Part shown: one piece after another, positions 34,039 to 42,846 of the stretch | Layout: each line of letters opens with the position of its first letter | Position numbering within the stretch: position 1 is the stretch's first letter | From: Fodinibacter sp963833495 | GTDB taxonomy: Bacteria; Actinomycetota; Actinomycetes; Actinomycetales; Dermatophilaceae | Length of the DNA stretch: 64,000 bases | Direction of reading: 5' to 3' | NCBI GenBank assembly: GCA_963833495.1 | Contig: CAWHYJ010000004.1 | Location: 248,001-312,000, forward strand | The notes under the pieces: generated by a model | What the model saw: only the letters and a program-made list of their open reading frames with translations | Database searches by the model: none | Told to the model about the DNA's origin: nothing | Position numbers and translations under genes: made by a program

Positions 34039-34959
34039 ATGGGCAACGAGGAGCCCCGGCGCGACGCCGGTGCGGCGCCGACCGCGCCGGATGGCCGGCC
34101 GAACGGCCCGGCATCCGGCTCGACGGCACACGACACGATCGCGGTCGCGCCCACCCCGCCTCCCACCGGCTCCGTCCCCGGCGTGCTCGACGCCGTGCGA
34201 TCGGCCTTCGCCGGCGTCACGTCGCGCAGGGCCCTGGGCTGGGTGCTGCTCGTCGCGTGGGCGGTGTGGCTGGTCGCGGTGTGGGTCGTCCAGCCCCGGT
34301 TGGTGCCCCAGGGCCTCCTCGCCGACGACCTGGCCCAGGGCCGGGTCACCTCCTACCGGGTCGTCACGGTCGACGAGGACGGGAGGCGCGGGCCGGCGTC
34401 CGGCCCCTACCGCGTCAACGTCTACCCGGCTGGCGCCGACCACAGCGAGGTCGCCGACGGCGAGGTCGACGGCCGGCCGGTCACCGTCGCCTACTGGGTC
34501 GACTCGCCGGTGGCTTCACTGCGCGTTCTCGAGCCCAACGGCATCTCCTCCGGCACCGTCGACGAGGTGGTCGCCGGCTTCCGGGACGCTGGTGTGCCTG
34601 AGGCGAGTGCCAGCGCCTTCTTCCGCGGCCTGCCGGCGGACCGCGCCTACAACGCCGCATTCCTGCTGCTGCTTGCCACCTTGTCGGTCGTCATCCTGGG
34701 GCCCCGCCCGAGGCGTGGCACCCGGTGGTTCTGGTTCTGGCTGACCGTGGGGCCGCTCTTGGTCGTAGTGCCGGTCTTCGCCGTCGCCGAGCTGCTCCGC
34801 CCCAGGGACGAGGCCGCCGACACGGTGCACCCACCCGGGGTCGCCGGCCGGTGGAGCGGGCTCAAGGGGTGGGGCGTCGGCATCGTGCTCTCGGTCGGGG
34901 GCGGGTGGGTGCTCAGCACGCTCAGCGGCGTCGCGCCGATCTGGTTCATTCGCGGCTGA
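34039..34959 (+). CDS. membrane protein of unknown function
   Basis: 306 residues from ATG 34039, with a CATGAT -10-like element 6 bp upstream (leaderless). A ~55-residue disordered Pro/Ala/Gly tail, a first helix (LGWVLLVAWAVWLVAVWVV), an outside region of ~120 residues (PRLVPQGLLADDLAQGRVTS, RVNVYPAGADHSEVADGEVD), then three further helices (AAFLLLLATLSVVILG, FWFWLTVGPLLVVVPVFAVA, WGVGIVLSVGGGWVLS). Family not recognised. Lies just upstream of the SRP RNA gene. Confidence 0.7.
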   Translation: MGNEEPRRDAGAAPTAPDGRPNGPASGSTAHDTIAVAPTPPPTGSVPGVLDAVRSAFAGVTSRRALGWVLLVAWAVWLVAVWVVQPRLVPQGLLADDLAQGRVTSYRVVTVDEDGRRGPASGPYRVNVYPAGADHSEVADGEVDGRPVTVAYWVDSPVASLRVLEPNGISSGTVDEVVAGFRDAGVPEASASAFFRGLPADRAYNAAFLLLLATLSVVILGPRPRRGTRWFWFWLTVGPLLVVVPVFAVAELLRPRDEAADTVHPPGVAGRWSGLKGWGVGIVLSVGGGWVLSTLSGVAPIWFIRG

Positions 34960-35014
34960 CTCGCGAAGGTCCTCGGCGCAGGCTGCGGATTTCCCGGGAT
35001 GCCGGGTGCCCGCC

Positions 35015-35020
35015 TAGGAT
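35015..35020 (+). promoter_or_regulatory. -10 element of the SRP RNA promoter
   Basis: TAGGAT, 7 bp before the inferred 5' end of the SRP RNA at about 35028. Confidence 0.6.
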
Positions 35021-35027
35021 CGTGCTC

Positions 35028-35115
35028 GGCACCCCGCGTGGTGGTACCCCGCTGAACTCCCCCAGGGCAGGAATGCAGCAAGGGCAGGTGGGCTCTTCCA
35101 GGTACGCGGGGTGTC
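35028..35115 (+). ncRNA. ffs: bacterial small SRP RNA (4.5S RNA)
   Basis: The apical domain shows the conserved core CAGGGCAGGAATGCAGCAAG with the GGAA tetraloop closing the helix 8 that binds Ffh. The ends pair over a long terminal stem: CACCCCGCGT (35030-35039) with ACGCGGGGTG (35104-35113), plus G-U and G-C closing pairs. About 88 nt, the usual small actinobacterial form. It brings ribosomes making membrane proteins to FtsY. Location near dnaX and a tRNA-Ser is the standard actinobacterial arrangement. Confidence 0.93.
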
Positions 35116-35198
35116 CTCGTACCCGAATCCGGCCGGCGTGGCGGGTGCGGCAGCCGCGGCAGCGGGCCGTCCGGCATCCAGCGCCGTGGGGGTGCGGC

Positions 35199-36023
35199 TC
35201 AGCGTGCGGCGGGAACGCTCTGCTGCTCCGCGGGCTCGGTGGACCCGCAGGCGCCACCACATCCGTCGGAACCGCACCCGTGCCCGGCATCCTCGACGGT
35301 GTCGGACGCCTCGGCGCCGGTGCCACAGGCACCACCGCAGCAGCCGCCACCACAGCCGCCGCCCCCGGCGACGGGCTCGGGCTCGGTGCCCTGGAGGTCC
35401 CAGACCTGGCGGATGGCGTTGAGCATGACCTCGACCGGCTGGGCGCCGCTGACGCCGAACTTCTGGTCGAGCACGAAGGTGGGCACCGAGGTGATGCCGA
35501 TCTGGTTGGCGAGCGCGAGATCGGTGCGTACGTCGATGCCGTGGTCATCGCCCGCGAGCAGCTCGCGCACGGCGGTCTCGTCGAGGCCGGCCTCGACGCC
35601 GAGGCGCACGAGGGTGTCGGGGTCGCCGATCGACTCGCCCTCGGTGTACCAGGCGCGCATCACGCGCTCGGTGACCTCGTCCTCACGGCCCAAGGCGCGG
35701 GCGAAGTGGAGCAGCCGGTGGGCGTCGTAGGAGTTGCCGCCGCGCAGCGACTCCCACTGGAAGTCGAGCCCGACCGCGGCGGCGTCGGCCGCCATCCGCT
35801 CGTGCTGGGCGACCATCTGTTCACGCGGGACGCCGTACTTCTCGGCGACCCGGTCGATCGCCGGGGCGTCGTCGACGGCGGGCGCGGAGCGGTCGAGCTG
35901 GAAGCTGTGCCAGACGACCCCCACCTCGTCGCCGTGCTCGAACTGCTCGAGGGCGAGCTCGAGGTGCCGCCGGCCGAGGTGGCAGAACGGGCAGAGGATG
36001 TCGGACCAGACGTCGATGCGCAC
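35199..36023 (-). CDS. FrnE/DsbA-like dithiol oxidoreductase with Cys-rich C-terminal tail
   Basis: 274 residues from GTG 36023 (TACCCT at 36030-36035 is a leaderless -10; the nearby ATG is out of frame). Thioredoxin-like with active site Cys11-Pro-Phe-Cys14 (DILCPFCHLG), a helical insert and cis-Pro segment IGITSVPTFVLD, the FrnE pattern. No signal peptide, so cytoplasmic. After residue ~215 comes a Gly/Cys tail with seven Cys (GGGGCGGGCCGGACG, then HGCGSDGCGGACG), a likely metal- or redox-active addition. Role probably in thiol stress. Confidence 0.87.
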   Translation of the reverse strand: MRIDVWSDILCPFCHLGRRHLELALEQFEHGDEVGVVWHSFQLDRSAPAVDDAPAIDRVAEKYGVPREQMVAQHERMAADAAAVGLDFQWESLRGGNSYDAHRLLHFARALGREDEVTERVMRAWYTEGESIGDPDTLVRLGVEAGLDETAVRELLAGDDHGIDVRTDLALANQIGITSVPTFVLDQKFGVSGAQPVEVMLNAIRQVWDLQGTEPEPVAGGGGCGGGCCGGACGTGAEASDTVEDAGHGCGSDGCGGACGSTEPAEQQSVPAAR

Positions 36024-36102
36024 GTCATGAGGGTAATCCGCCGACCCCCGTGCGACCGAACGACCGTCCACCGGCCGGGCGGCAGCCTGATGGCGGGATG
36101 GG

Positions 36103-37554
36103 TCAGACCCGGTGCTCGTCGGCCGCGGACCGCAGGGTGCGCCGGCCCCAGAGCCAGCACAGGGCCACGGCCGTCACGAGGCTGAGGCCGGTGGCCCCGA
36201 GCACCCCCAGGTCGGCCGCCCGGGCGGTGAGCAGCCCCCCGACGAGGGCACAGAGCACGAGGGAGCGGGCGAACCACAGCGTCATCACCATCGGGCCGAC
36301 GTCGGGCAGGAACGCCAGGAACGGCGGGCGACCCCTGAAGGCGGCCACCCACTGGGCCCCCAGGGCCAGCGCCCCGACGCCGACCACCCACACCACGACG
36401 TCGAGAAGCCCGACCGGGGATGCCGGGACGAGGGCGTTCACCGCCACGGCCAGCGGGAGCCCGAGCACGAGCAGGAATGCGGCCGGCAGCACGGTGTGCG
36501 CGGCGGCCTCGGTGCCCAGGCCCAGACCGCTGAGCCGGGGTGTGCCGAGGGTGTCGCCGAGCAGCCGCAGGCCCTCGGCCCACACCCCGACGCCGAGGTA
36601 GAGCGCGGCCACCGCCACGACGCCGATCGCGACCGGCACCTCCGGGTCGCTGATCGACCAGGCCACCCCGGCCGCCCCGGGGGCGGCGAGCAGGGCACCG
36701 GACAGCAGCAGCCCGGGCTGGCGGCGCAGGCCGATCAGGTCGCGGGCGACCACGGTGCCGAGCCGGCCCCGCGAGCGCAGCCGCAGGCCGCGCCCGCGGT
36801 GCACGGGGGTGGCGGTCTCGAGCCGGGCCGCCCGCAGGTCACCAGCAAGCACCGCGCCGCCCAACCGGGTCGAGCGGATGCTCTGCGCGCGCAGCTCGGG
36901 AAGCCCGAGGCGGCGCAGCGCCGCGGACGGGCCGAGTGCCCGGGGTGCGCGTCGGCGGCCGAGGCCGCTGGCCGGCATCCGGTCGGGGCCGCCCGAGCCG
37001 GCACCGACCTGGCCGGCGAGCCAGGCCGCGGCGACCACCACCCCGAGCGCCGGGCCGACCAGCAGCGCGACGAAGAACGCAGTGGGCCCGGTCGTGCCCG
37101 ACGCCCACAGCCCCCCGCCGAGCACGCCCGCGGTGACGGTGGCGCCGGCCACGAGGAGGGTGGCGGAGACCAGCCACCACTCACGCAGGGTGCTCGCCCG
37201 GTCGAGGGGGCCGGCGACGACGTGGTCGACCCAGGGTAGTGGCGGCACCACCGGCCCACGGCGCCGCCCGATGCCGTGCACGAGCACCGTGAGCGCGCCG
37301 GCGAGGGCGAGAGCGACCACCGCTGCGCCCGGCCCGAGCAGCCGGTCGTGGATCCACTCCGGGTCGGTCGTGATGAACAGGGCCCGCGCCACGGTGAACC
37401 CGTAGGTGAATGCCAGCAGCGCGAGGAGGTAGACGGCATACAGCACCCGCTGCACGGCGCCGGTGCCGTGTGGGCCGTGCAGCACGTGGGTGATGTCCTG
37501 CAGGCGCTCGGCGTCCTGCGCCCGCTGCTCGGCGGCGGTCAGGCCGGAGGTCAT
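36103..37554 (-). CDS. multi-helix ABC exporter membrane subunit
   Basis: 483 residues, ATG overlapping the ATPase stop (ATGA, 37551-37554). About 10-12 hydrophobic helices (e.g. VLYAVYLLALLAFTYGFTVA, AFFVALLVGPALGVVVAAAW, VGLLDVVVWVVGVGALALGA) and a basic cytoplasmic loop around residues 190-260 (RLGLPELRAQSIRSTRLGG). Looks like actinobacterial DUF6297-type transporter proteins. With the ATPase it makes a two-gene export system of unknown substrate. Confidence 0.8.
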   Translation of the reverse strand: MTSGLTAAEQRAQDAERLQDITHVLHGPHGTGAVQRVLYAVYLLALLAFTYGFTVARALFITTDPEWIHDRLLGPGAAVVALALAGALTVLVHGIGRRRGPVVPPLPWVDHVVAGPLDRASTLREWWLVSATLLVAGATVTAGVLGGGLWASGTTGPTAFFVALLVGPALGVVVAAAWLAGQVGAGSGGPDRMPASGLGRRRAPRALGPSAALRRLGLPELRAQSIRSTRLGGAVLAGDLRAARLETATPVHRGRGLRLRSRGRLGTVVARDLIGLRRQPGLLLSGALLAAPGAAGVAWSISDPEVPVAIGVVAVAALYLGVGVWAEGLRLLGDTLGTPRLSGLGLGTEAAAHTVLPAAFLLVLGLPLAVAVNALVPASPVGLLDVVVWVVGVGALALGAQWVAAFRGRPPFLAFLPDVGPMVMTLWFARSLVLCALVGGLLTARAADLGVLGATGLSLVTAVALCWLWGRRTLRSAADEHRV

Positions 37555-38216
37555 TCCGCGCCGCCGACGTCGACCACCTCGTCGGCGACCGCGGCCGTGA
37601 GCACCGGGTCGTGGCACGCCATGAGCACCGTCGTGCCCGACGCGCAGCGGGCGAGGACCAGCTCACCCACCATGGCCCGCCGGTCGGTGTCGAGCCGCTG
37701 CTCGGGCTCGTCGAGGATGAGCAGCCGGGCCGGCCGGAACCAGGTGAGGGCCAAGCGGAACAACTGGCCCTGCCCGGAGGACAGCTCGTGCGGGAAGCGC
37801 TCGCCGAAGGCACCCAGGGAGAAGGTGTCGAGCTGCTGCTGCACCCGCTGCGCGCAGCTGGAGGCATCGCGGCCCCAGGTCGCGTCGACGAGGGTCAGGT
37901 GGTCGGCGAGGGTGAGGTCGCGGTAGGCCGCCGGGGGGCCGATGAGGGCCGCGACGTTCTCGCGGGTGGAGCGGCGGCGCTCGTCGGCCGGGTCACCGTC
38001 GATGGTGACCGAACCGGTGGTGGGGGCGAGCAGCCCCGCGACCAGCCGCAGCAAGGTGGTCTTGCCCGACCCGTTCGGGCCCCGCACCACGACGCACGAC
38101 CCGGGCTCGGCGACCAGGCTCAGGGGCGCGAGCAGGGTCGCGACGTCGAGCACCTTGGAGACCTCGTCGGCCACGACCCGGCATCCGGGGACGGTTCCTG
38201 CCGCCACTGTGGACAC
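37551..38216 (-). CDS. ABC transporter ATP-binding protein
   Basis: 221 residues from GTG 38216 (38207 also possible). Walker A GPNGSGKTTLLRL, Q-loop region ALIGPPAAYRDLTL (the Gln is not conserved), an altered signature LSSGQGQLFRL in place of LSGGQ, Walker B LLILDEPEQRLD and switch His in MACHDP. Short CcmA-like ATPase. Coupled to the membrane subunit gene; together a probable exporter. Confidence 0.88.
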   Translation of the reverse strand: MSTVAAGTVPGCRVVADEVSKVLDVATLLAPLSLVAEPGSCVVVRGPNGSGKTTLLRLVAGLLAPTTGSVTIDGDPADERRRSTRENVAALIGPPAAYRDLTLADHLTLVDATWGRDASSCAQRVQQQLDTFSLGAFGERFPHELSSGQGQLFRLALTWFRPARLLILDEPEQRLDTDRRAMVGELVLARCASGTTVLMACHDPVLTAAVADEVVDVGGAE

Positions 38217-38344
38217 CTCCGCGTCGCCGTGCACCGGTCGTCGGAACACTAGCGCCAGATGCCGACACGACCCGCTCGGAGCACCTCCGGCGAGACGGCA
38301 TCCACAGAGCGAAGTGCGGCGTGCCGGGTGTCCGGCATCGCGGC

Positions 38345-38350
38345 TAGGGT
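38345..38350 (+). promoter_or_regulatory. -10 element of the dnaX promoter
   Basis: TAGGGT, 7 bp before ATG 38358, with no ribosome site between: a leaderless start. Confidence 0.55.
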
Positions 38351-38357
38351 TCGGGTG

Positions 38358-40607
38358 ATGAGCACCGCGCTGTATCGCCGCTACCGCCCCGAGACGTTCA
38401 CCGACGTCATCGGGCAGGAGCACGTGACCGAGCCGCTCATGCAGGCGCTGCGCACCGGCCGGGTCAACCACGCCTACCTGTTCAGCGGCCCGCGCGGCTG
38501 CGGCAAGACCACCAGCGCGCGCATCCTCGCGCGGTGCCTGAACTGCGAGACCGGGCCCACGCCCGAGCCGTGCGGCACCTGCGACTCGTGCGTGGCACTC
38601 GCCCGCGGCGGGTCCGGCACGGTCGACGTCATCGAGATCGACGCCGCGAGCCACGGCGGTGTCGACGACGCCCGTGACCTGCGCGAGCGCGCGTCCTACG
38701 GCCCGGCCCAGAGCCGCTACAAGATCTACATCATCGACGAGGCGCACATGGTCACGCCGCAGGGCTTCAACGCGCTGCTGAAGATCGTCGAGGAGCCGCC
38801 GGAGCACGTGAAGTTCGTCTTCGCGACCACCGAGCCCGAGAAGGTCATCGGCACCATCCGCTCGCGCACCCACCACTACCCGTTCCGGCTCGTGCCGCCC
38901 GCCCGGCTGCAGGCCTACATGGAAGAGCTCTGCGTCAAGGAGGGCGTCGCGGTGGCGCCGGGCGTGCTGTCCTTCGTCGTGCGGGCCGGCGGCGGCTCGG
39001 TGCGTGACTCTTTGTCGGTGCTCGACCAGCTCATCGCGGGGTCGGGGCCGGAGGGCCTCACCTACGAGTCGGCCGCGGCGCTGCTCGGCTTCACCGACGG
39101 CGAGCTGCTGGATGCCGCGATCGACGCCTTCGCGGCCGGCGACGCGGCCTCGGTCTTCCGGTCGATCGACAAGGTCGTCGAGACCGGGCTCGACCCCCGG
39201 CGCTTCGTCGAGGACCTCCTCGAGCGGTTGCGCGACCTCATCGTCGTCGCCGCGGTCACCGACGGCGCCGGCTCGGTGCTGCGGCACGTGCCGGAAGACC
39301 AGCTCGAGCGGATGCGGCGCCAGGCGGCCGCCTTCGGGCCGGGGGCGCTCTCTCGGGCGGCCGATGTCGTCAACTCCGGCCTCACCGAGATGACCGGCGC
39401 CACGGCCCCGCGCCTCCAGCTCGAGCTCATCGCCGCCCGCATCCTGCTGCCCGGCGCTGCCGGCGAGGCCGGGTACGCCGCGCGCCTCGACCGGCTCGAG
39501 CGCCGCCTCGACGTCGGTGGGGTGCCCACGGCCGCGGTCTCGTATGCCGCGCCCGCGCCGCCCGCTGCGGCTGCGCCTCCCGCTCACGCGGCGGCGCCGG
39601 GTGCGGGGTCCCAGCCGATGCCGCCGGCGGCGCCGGTGTTCTCCGCTCCCCCCGCGGCGTCCGGCCCGCCTTCGGCCGCTGCGACGCAGGCGGCTCGGCC
39701 CGCCTCGGGCGGGCACGCCTCCTCTGCCGACGTCGAGCCGGCACCCGATCACGTCCCGCCCGAGCACGACGCAGGGCGCGAGCCCGCGGGCGGGGCGGCA
39801 ACGGCATCCGCGCCGGTGGCGGTGCCTCCGCCGGCGGCCGCACTCGCGACGGTGCCCGAGCCGGCACCGGTCGCGCACCCGGTGGGGCCCGGCGGCCTCG
39901 ACACCGACGCGCTGCGCCGCTCGTGGCCCGACGTGCTCGACTGGCTCAGCCGCAACAAGCGGGTCACCTGGACCTTCGTCGCGCAGAACGCCCAGGTCGT
40001 CGACTACGACGGCCAGCGGGTGCTGCTCGGCATCTCCACCGTCGGGCTCGCCGAGACCTTCCGGCGCGGCGCCCACGCCGACTACGTGCGGCAGGCCCTC
40101 ATCGACGTCCTCGGGGTCGACGCCCGGGTCGAGGGGGTGCCCTCCGACGACGCGGGGGTCACCGCCCGCGGCGGGCCCCCGCCGGCGGTGCCGTCCGGCT
40201 CCGGTTCCAGCCCGTGGGATGCCGGGCCCGGCCAGGCGCCCTCCGCCACCGCGTCCGCACCGCCCGACGACAGCGACGGCGCAGGTGCCGGCCGCCGCAG
40301 CGGCTCGGGGCCCGGTCCCACCGATGTGTCCGGCGCCCGCGAGGGCAGTGCTCGCACCCGGGAGCCGGCGAGCTGGTCCGACGCCCCACCCCCACCCGAC
40401 ACCGCGCCCTCGTGGGCCAGCCCCCTCGAGCAGGCCAGGGCGGCAGTCGCCGTCGAGGCAGAGGCCGAGGTCGTCGCTGCCGAGCACGTCGTCGACGACA
40501 CGGCGATCAGCGACGACGACGAGTCGATCGACGACCTCACCGACGTGGGGATCCCGGTGGTCGAGCGCATCCTCGGCGGCACCGTCATCGCGGAGGACTC
40601 GCGGTGA
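38358..40607 (+). CDS. dnaX: DNA polymerase III subunit gamma/tau
   Basis: 749 residues from ATG 38358. Clamp-loader AAA+ domain: YRRYRPETFTDVIGQEHV, P-loop FSGPRGCGKTTSARILA, zinc site CLNCETGPTPEPCGTCDSC, IYIIDEAHM and FATTEPEKVIGTIRSR (SRC-like sensor). Domain III follows to about residue 370. A ~200-residue Pro/Ala-rich low-complexity linker and an acidic C-terminal region complete the tau form. No A-rich slippery sequence is seen, so no programmed frameshift is expected. Stop overlaps the next GTG. Confidence 0.96.
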   Translation: MSTALYRRYRPETFTDVIGQEHVTEPLMQALRTGRVNHAYLFSGPRGCGKTTSARILARCLNCETGPTPEPCGTCDSCVALARGGSGTVDVIEIDAASHGGVDDARDLRERASYGPAQSRYKIYIIDEAHMVTPQGFNALLKIVEEPPEHVKFVFATTEPEKVIGTIRSRTHHYPFRLVPPARLQAYMEELCVKEGVAVAPGVLSFVVRAGGGSVRDSLSVLDQLIAGSGPEGLTYESAAALLGFTDGELLDAAIDAFAAGDAASVFRSIDKVVETGLDPRRFVEDLLERLRDLIVVAAVTDGAGSVLRHVPEDQLERMRRQAAAFGPGALSRAADVVNSGLTEMTGATAPRLQLELIAARILLPGAAGEAGYAARLDRLERRLDVGGVPTAAVSYAAPAPPAAAAPPAHAAAPGAGSQPMPPAAPVFSAPPAASGPPSAAATQAARPASGGHASSADVEPAPDHVPPEHDAGREPAGGAATASAPVAVPPPAAALATVPEPAPVAHPVGPGGLDTDALRRSWPDVLDWLSRNKRVTWTFVAQNAQVVDYDGQRVLLGISTVGLAETFRRGAHADYVRQALIDVLGVDARVEGVPSDDAGVTARGGPPPAVPSGSGSSPWDAGPGQAPSATASAPPDDSDGAGAGRRSGSGPGPTDVSGAREGSARTREPASWSDAPPPPDTAPSWASPLEQARAAVAVEAEAEVVAAEHVVDDTAISDDDESIDDLTDVGIPVVERILGGTVIAEDSR

Positions 40608-41299
40608 GCGCACGGTCCTACCGGGTCAGTCACAGCGTGGTGGCCCCGCTGTCCAAGGTGCTCTGGCGGCCGACCATCACCGGCACCGAGAACGTCCCGC
40701 CCACCGGCGGCGTGCTCATCGCGAGCAACCACCTGTCGTTCATCGACTCGTTCGCCATCCCGATCGCGGCGCCGCGGCCGGTCGCCTTCCTGGCGAAGTC
40801 CGACTACTTCACCGGCACCGGTGTCAGCGGGGCCGTGCGGCGGGCCTTCTTCGCCAACTCCAACGCCATCCCCGTCGACCGGCACTCGTCCCGGGCGGCC
40901 CAGGAGTCGCTCGACGCGGCCCTGGTCGTGCTGCAGGAGGGCAGGGGGTTCGGCATCTACCCCGAGGGCACCCGCTCGCGCGACGGCCGCCTCTACAAGG
41001 GCCGCACCGGGGTGGCCTGGCTGGCCCTCACCGCCGGCGTGCCCGTCGTGCCGGTCGGCCTGGTCGGCACTGACCGCGTGCAGCCGATCGGGGCGAGCTT
41101 CCCGCGGCTGGCGAAGGTGCGGGTGGCGTTCGGGCGGCCCATCTACCCGGCATCCTTCGCGGGCATGCCGGCCGGCAAGGCCCGGCGCCTGCTCACCGAC
41201 GAGGTCATGGACGCCATTGCCGCCCTCTCCGGCCAGGAGCGGGCCGACACCTACAACGAGCTGCCGCCCGAGTCCACGGGTGCGGCAGTCGGCATCTGA
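40604..41299 (+). CDS. PlsC-family 1-acyl-glycerol-3-phosphate acyltransferase
   Basis: 231 residues, GTG overlapping the dnaX stop (GTGA). Acyltransferase motif I SNHLSFIDSFA (NHx4D), motif II FFANSNAIPVDR, motif III GIYPEGTRSRDG and motif IV VPVVPVGLVGTD. Transfers a second acyl chain to lysophosphatidate in phospholipid synthesis, at the inner membrane face, though substrate choice within the family varies. Linked with dnaX only by translational coupling. Confidence 0.92.
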   Translation: MSARSYRVSHSVVAPLSKVLWRPTITGTENVPPTGGVLIASNHLSFIDSFAIPIAAPRPVAFLAKSDYFTGTGVSGAVRRAFFANSNAIPVDRHSSRAAQESLDAALVVLQEGRGFGIYPEGTRSRDGRLYKGRTGVAWLALTAGVPVVPVGLVGTDRVQPIGASFPRLAKVRVAFGRPIYPASFAGMPAGKARRLLTDEVMDAIAALSGQERADTYNELPPESTGAAVGI

Positions 41300-41312
41300 G
41301 AAGGAGAACACC

Positions 41313-41537
41313 ATGTCGACGACCCAGCGTTTCGAGGCCACCGGGCTCACCTGCGGCCACTGCGCCAAGGCGGTCAGCGAGGAGCTGATGGCCCTCGACG
41401 GCGTGCTCGACGCCCAGGTCGAGGTGGTCGACGGCGGCGCGTCGACGGTCACCGTCGTCACCGAGCGCGACCTCACCGACGACGAGGTGGTCGCCGCGCT
41501 CGACGAGGCCGGCGAGTACGTCCTCGTCCGCAGCTGA
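41313..41537 (+). CDS. CopZ-like heavy-metal-binding (HMA) protein
   Basis: 74 residues from ATG 41313 with AAGGAG 8 bp upstream. HMA fold with the metal site GLTCGHCAKAV (CxxC). Copper chaperones of this family pass Cu(I) to P-type ATPases; no ATPase gene is adjacent here, and the gene sits 13 bp after the acyltransferase. Confidence 0.9.
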   Translation: MSTTQRFEATGLTCGHCAKAVSEELMALDGVLDAQVEVVDGGASTVTVVTERDLTDDEVVAALDEAGEYVLVRS

Positions 41538-41599
41538 CCACCCACCGGACGCCACGGCATCCGGGCGCGGCGGCGGACGACACCGTCCGCCCGAGGTCG

Positions 41600-41605
41600 T
41601 AGTCT
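41600..41605 (+). promoter_or_regulatory. -10 element of the recR promoter
   Basis: TAGTCT, 6 bp before GTG 41612; leaderless layout. Confidence 0.5.
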
Positions 41606-41611
41606 CGACGT

Positions 41612-42211
41612 GTGTACGAAGGCGCGGTCCAGGACCTCATCGACGAGCTCGGCAGGCTGCCGGGCGTCGGTCCCAAGAGCGCGCAGCGCATCGCGTTCCA
41701 CCTGTTGCAGGCCGACCCGGCCGACGTCGAGCGCCTGGTGCACTCGCTGACCGAGGTCAAGGCGCGCGTGCGCTTCTGTGAGCTCTGCTTCAACGTCGCC
41801 GAGGCCACCCGCTGCCGCATCTGCCTCGACCCCCGTCGCGACGTGCACTCCATCTGCGTCGTCGAGGAGCCCAAGGACGTCGTCGCCATCGAGCGCACCC
41901 GCGAGTTCCGCGGCCGCTACCACGTGCTCGGCGGCGCGATCAGCCCGATCGACGGCATCGGCCCCGACGACCTACGGGTGCGCGAGCTGCTCGCCCGGCT
42001 CGGCGACGGCGTCGTCACCGAGGTGATCATCGCCACCGACCCCAACCTCGAGGGCGAGGCCACCGCCAGCTACCTGTCCCGGATGCTCAAGGTGTTCGGG
42101 CTGCGCGTCACCCGGCTGGCGTCCGGCCTGCCCGTGGGCGGCGACCTCGAGTACGCCGACGAGGTCACCCTGGGCCGCGCGTTCGAGGGCAGGAGGCTGC
42201 TCGATGTCTGA
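41612..42211 (+). CDS. recR: recombination protein RecR
   Basis: 199 residues from GTG 41612. Helix-hairpin-helix ELGRLPGVGPKSAQRIAFH, four-Cys zinc finger CELCFNVAEATRCRIC, Toprim domain (ICVVEEPKDVVAIERT, VIIATDPNLEGEATASYL) and C-terminal GLPVGGDLEYADEVTLGRAF. With RecO and RecF it loads RecA at gaps. Overlaps the DUF5063 gene by 8 bp, a standard actinobacterial pair. Confidence 0.96.
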   Translation: MYEGAVQDLIDELGRLPGVGPKSAQRIAFHLLQADPADVERLVHSLTEVKARVRFCELCFNVAEATRCRICLDPRRDVHSICVVEEPKDVVAIERTREFRGRYHVLGGAISPIDGIGPDDLRVRELLARLGDGVVTEVIIATDPNLEGEATASYLSRMLKVFGLRVTRLASGLPVGGDLEYADEVTLGRAFEGRRLLDV

Positions 42212-42758
42212 CGACTGGACCGCGCTGTCCGAGCAGTCCGCGGCCGACGCGCAGGTCTTCCTGCTCACGGTGCGCGAGATCGCGTCGGGCAACAGCCCCG
42301 AGGCGACGTTGCCGATGGCGCTGCTCGCCCTGTCGCAGGTGCTCGTCATGGGAGCCCGGCTCGGTGCGGTCGAGGACGTCGTGCCGGTCGCGCGCTTCGA
42401 GCCCGACCCGGGCCCGGATGCCGAGCTCGACCCCTTGCGCGAGAGCCTCGCCAACGTCTTCGAGGGCCTCGACGAGTACGCCGACGTCGCCGACCCCGTG
42501 GTCGACCCCGAGCCCACCGTGGGCTACCTCAGCAACGACCTGGCCGACATCGCCTCGGCCCTCAGCCACGGGCTCAGCCACCAGGCTGCCGGCCGCCCGG
42601 TCGAGGCGCTGTGGTGGTGGCAGTTCAGCTACCTCTCGCACTGGGGCGAGCGCGCGGCATCCGCCCTGCGGGTGGTCCAGGCGCTGCTCGCGCACGTGCG
42701 CCTCGACGCCGACCCGGATGCCGTGTCCGAGGCGGAGTTCGACGCCCTCCACCCCTGA
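42204..42758 (+). CDS. DUF5063-family protein
   Basis: 184 residues, ATG inside the end of recR. Helical acidic protein with family features AQVFLLTVREIASGNSP, VGYLSNDLADIASALSHGL and EALWWWQFSYLSHWGERAAS. Conserved next to recR in actinobacteria, suggesting a link to DNA repair, but no function is known. Followed by the palindromic element at 42767. Confidence 0.85.
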   Translation: MSDDWTALSEQSAADAQVFLLTVREIASGNSPEATLPMALLALSQVLVMGARLGAVEDVVPVARFEPDPGPDAELDPLRESLANVFEGLDEYADVADPVVDPEPTVGYLSNDLADIASALSHGLSHQAAGRPVEALWWWQFSYLSHWGERAASALRVVQALLAHVRLDADPDAVSEAEFDALHP

Positions 42759-42766
42759 CTCACCTT

Positions 42767-42846
42767 CCCGACTGATTGCGAACTTTCCACCCTTCCGAGG
42801 GCCGCACAACGGGTCTCTCCGGGGGGAAATTCGCAATCCGTCGGGG
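42767..42846. repeat. 80-bp intergenic palindrome, copy A
   Basis: Left arm 42767-42788 begins CCCGACTGATTGCGAACTTT; right arm 42821-42846 is its complement with few mismatches (reads CCCCGACGGATTGCGAATTT on the other strand). The loop is about 32 nt. It fills the gap between the convergent DUF5063 and FAD-reductase genes, so it could double as a terminator for both. Same outer CCCGAC as copies at 44055 and 55061. Confidence 0.8.

Noticed and set aside
38358..40607. programmed frameshift producing a gamma form of DnaX
   Set aside because: No A-rich slippery heptamer or other likely site was seen in this GC-rich gene.
40082..41923. 613-codon minus-strand frame opposite dnaX end, plsC and recR
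   Set aside because: Shadow frame; all three sense-strand genes carry clear motifs.
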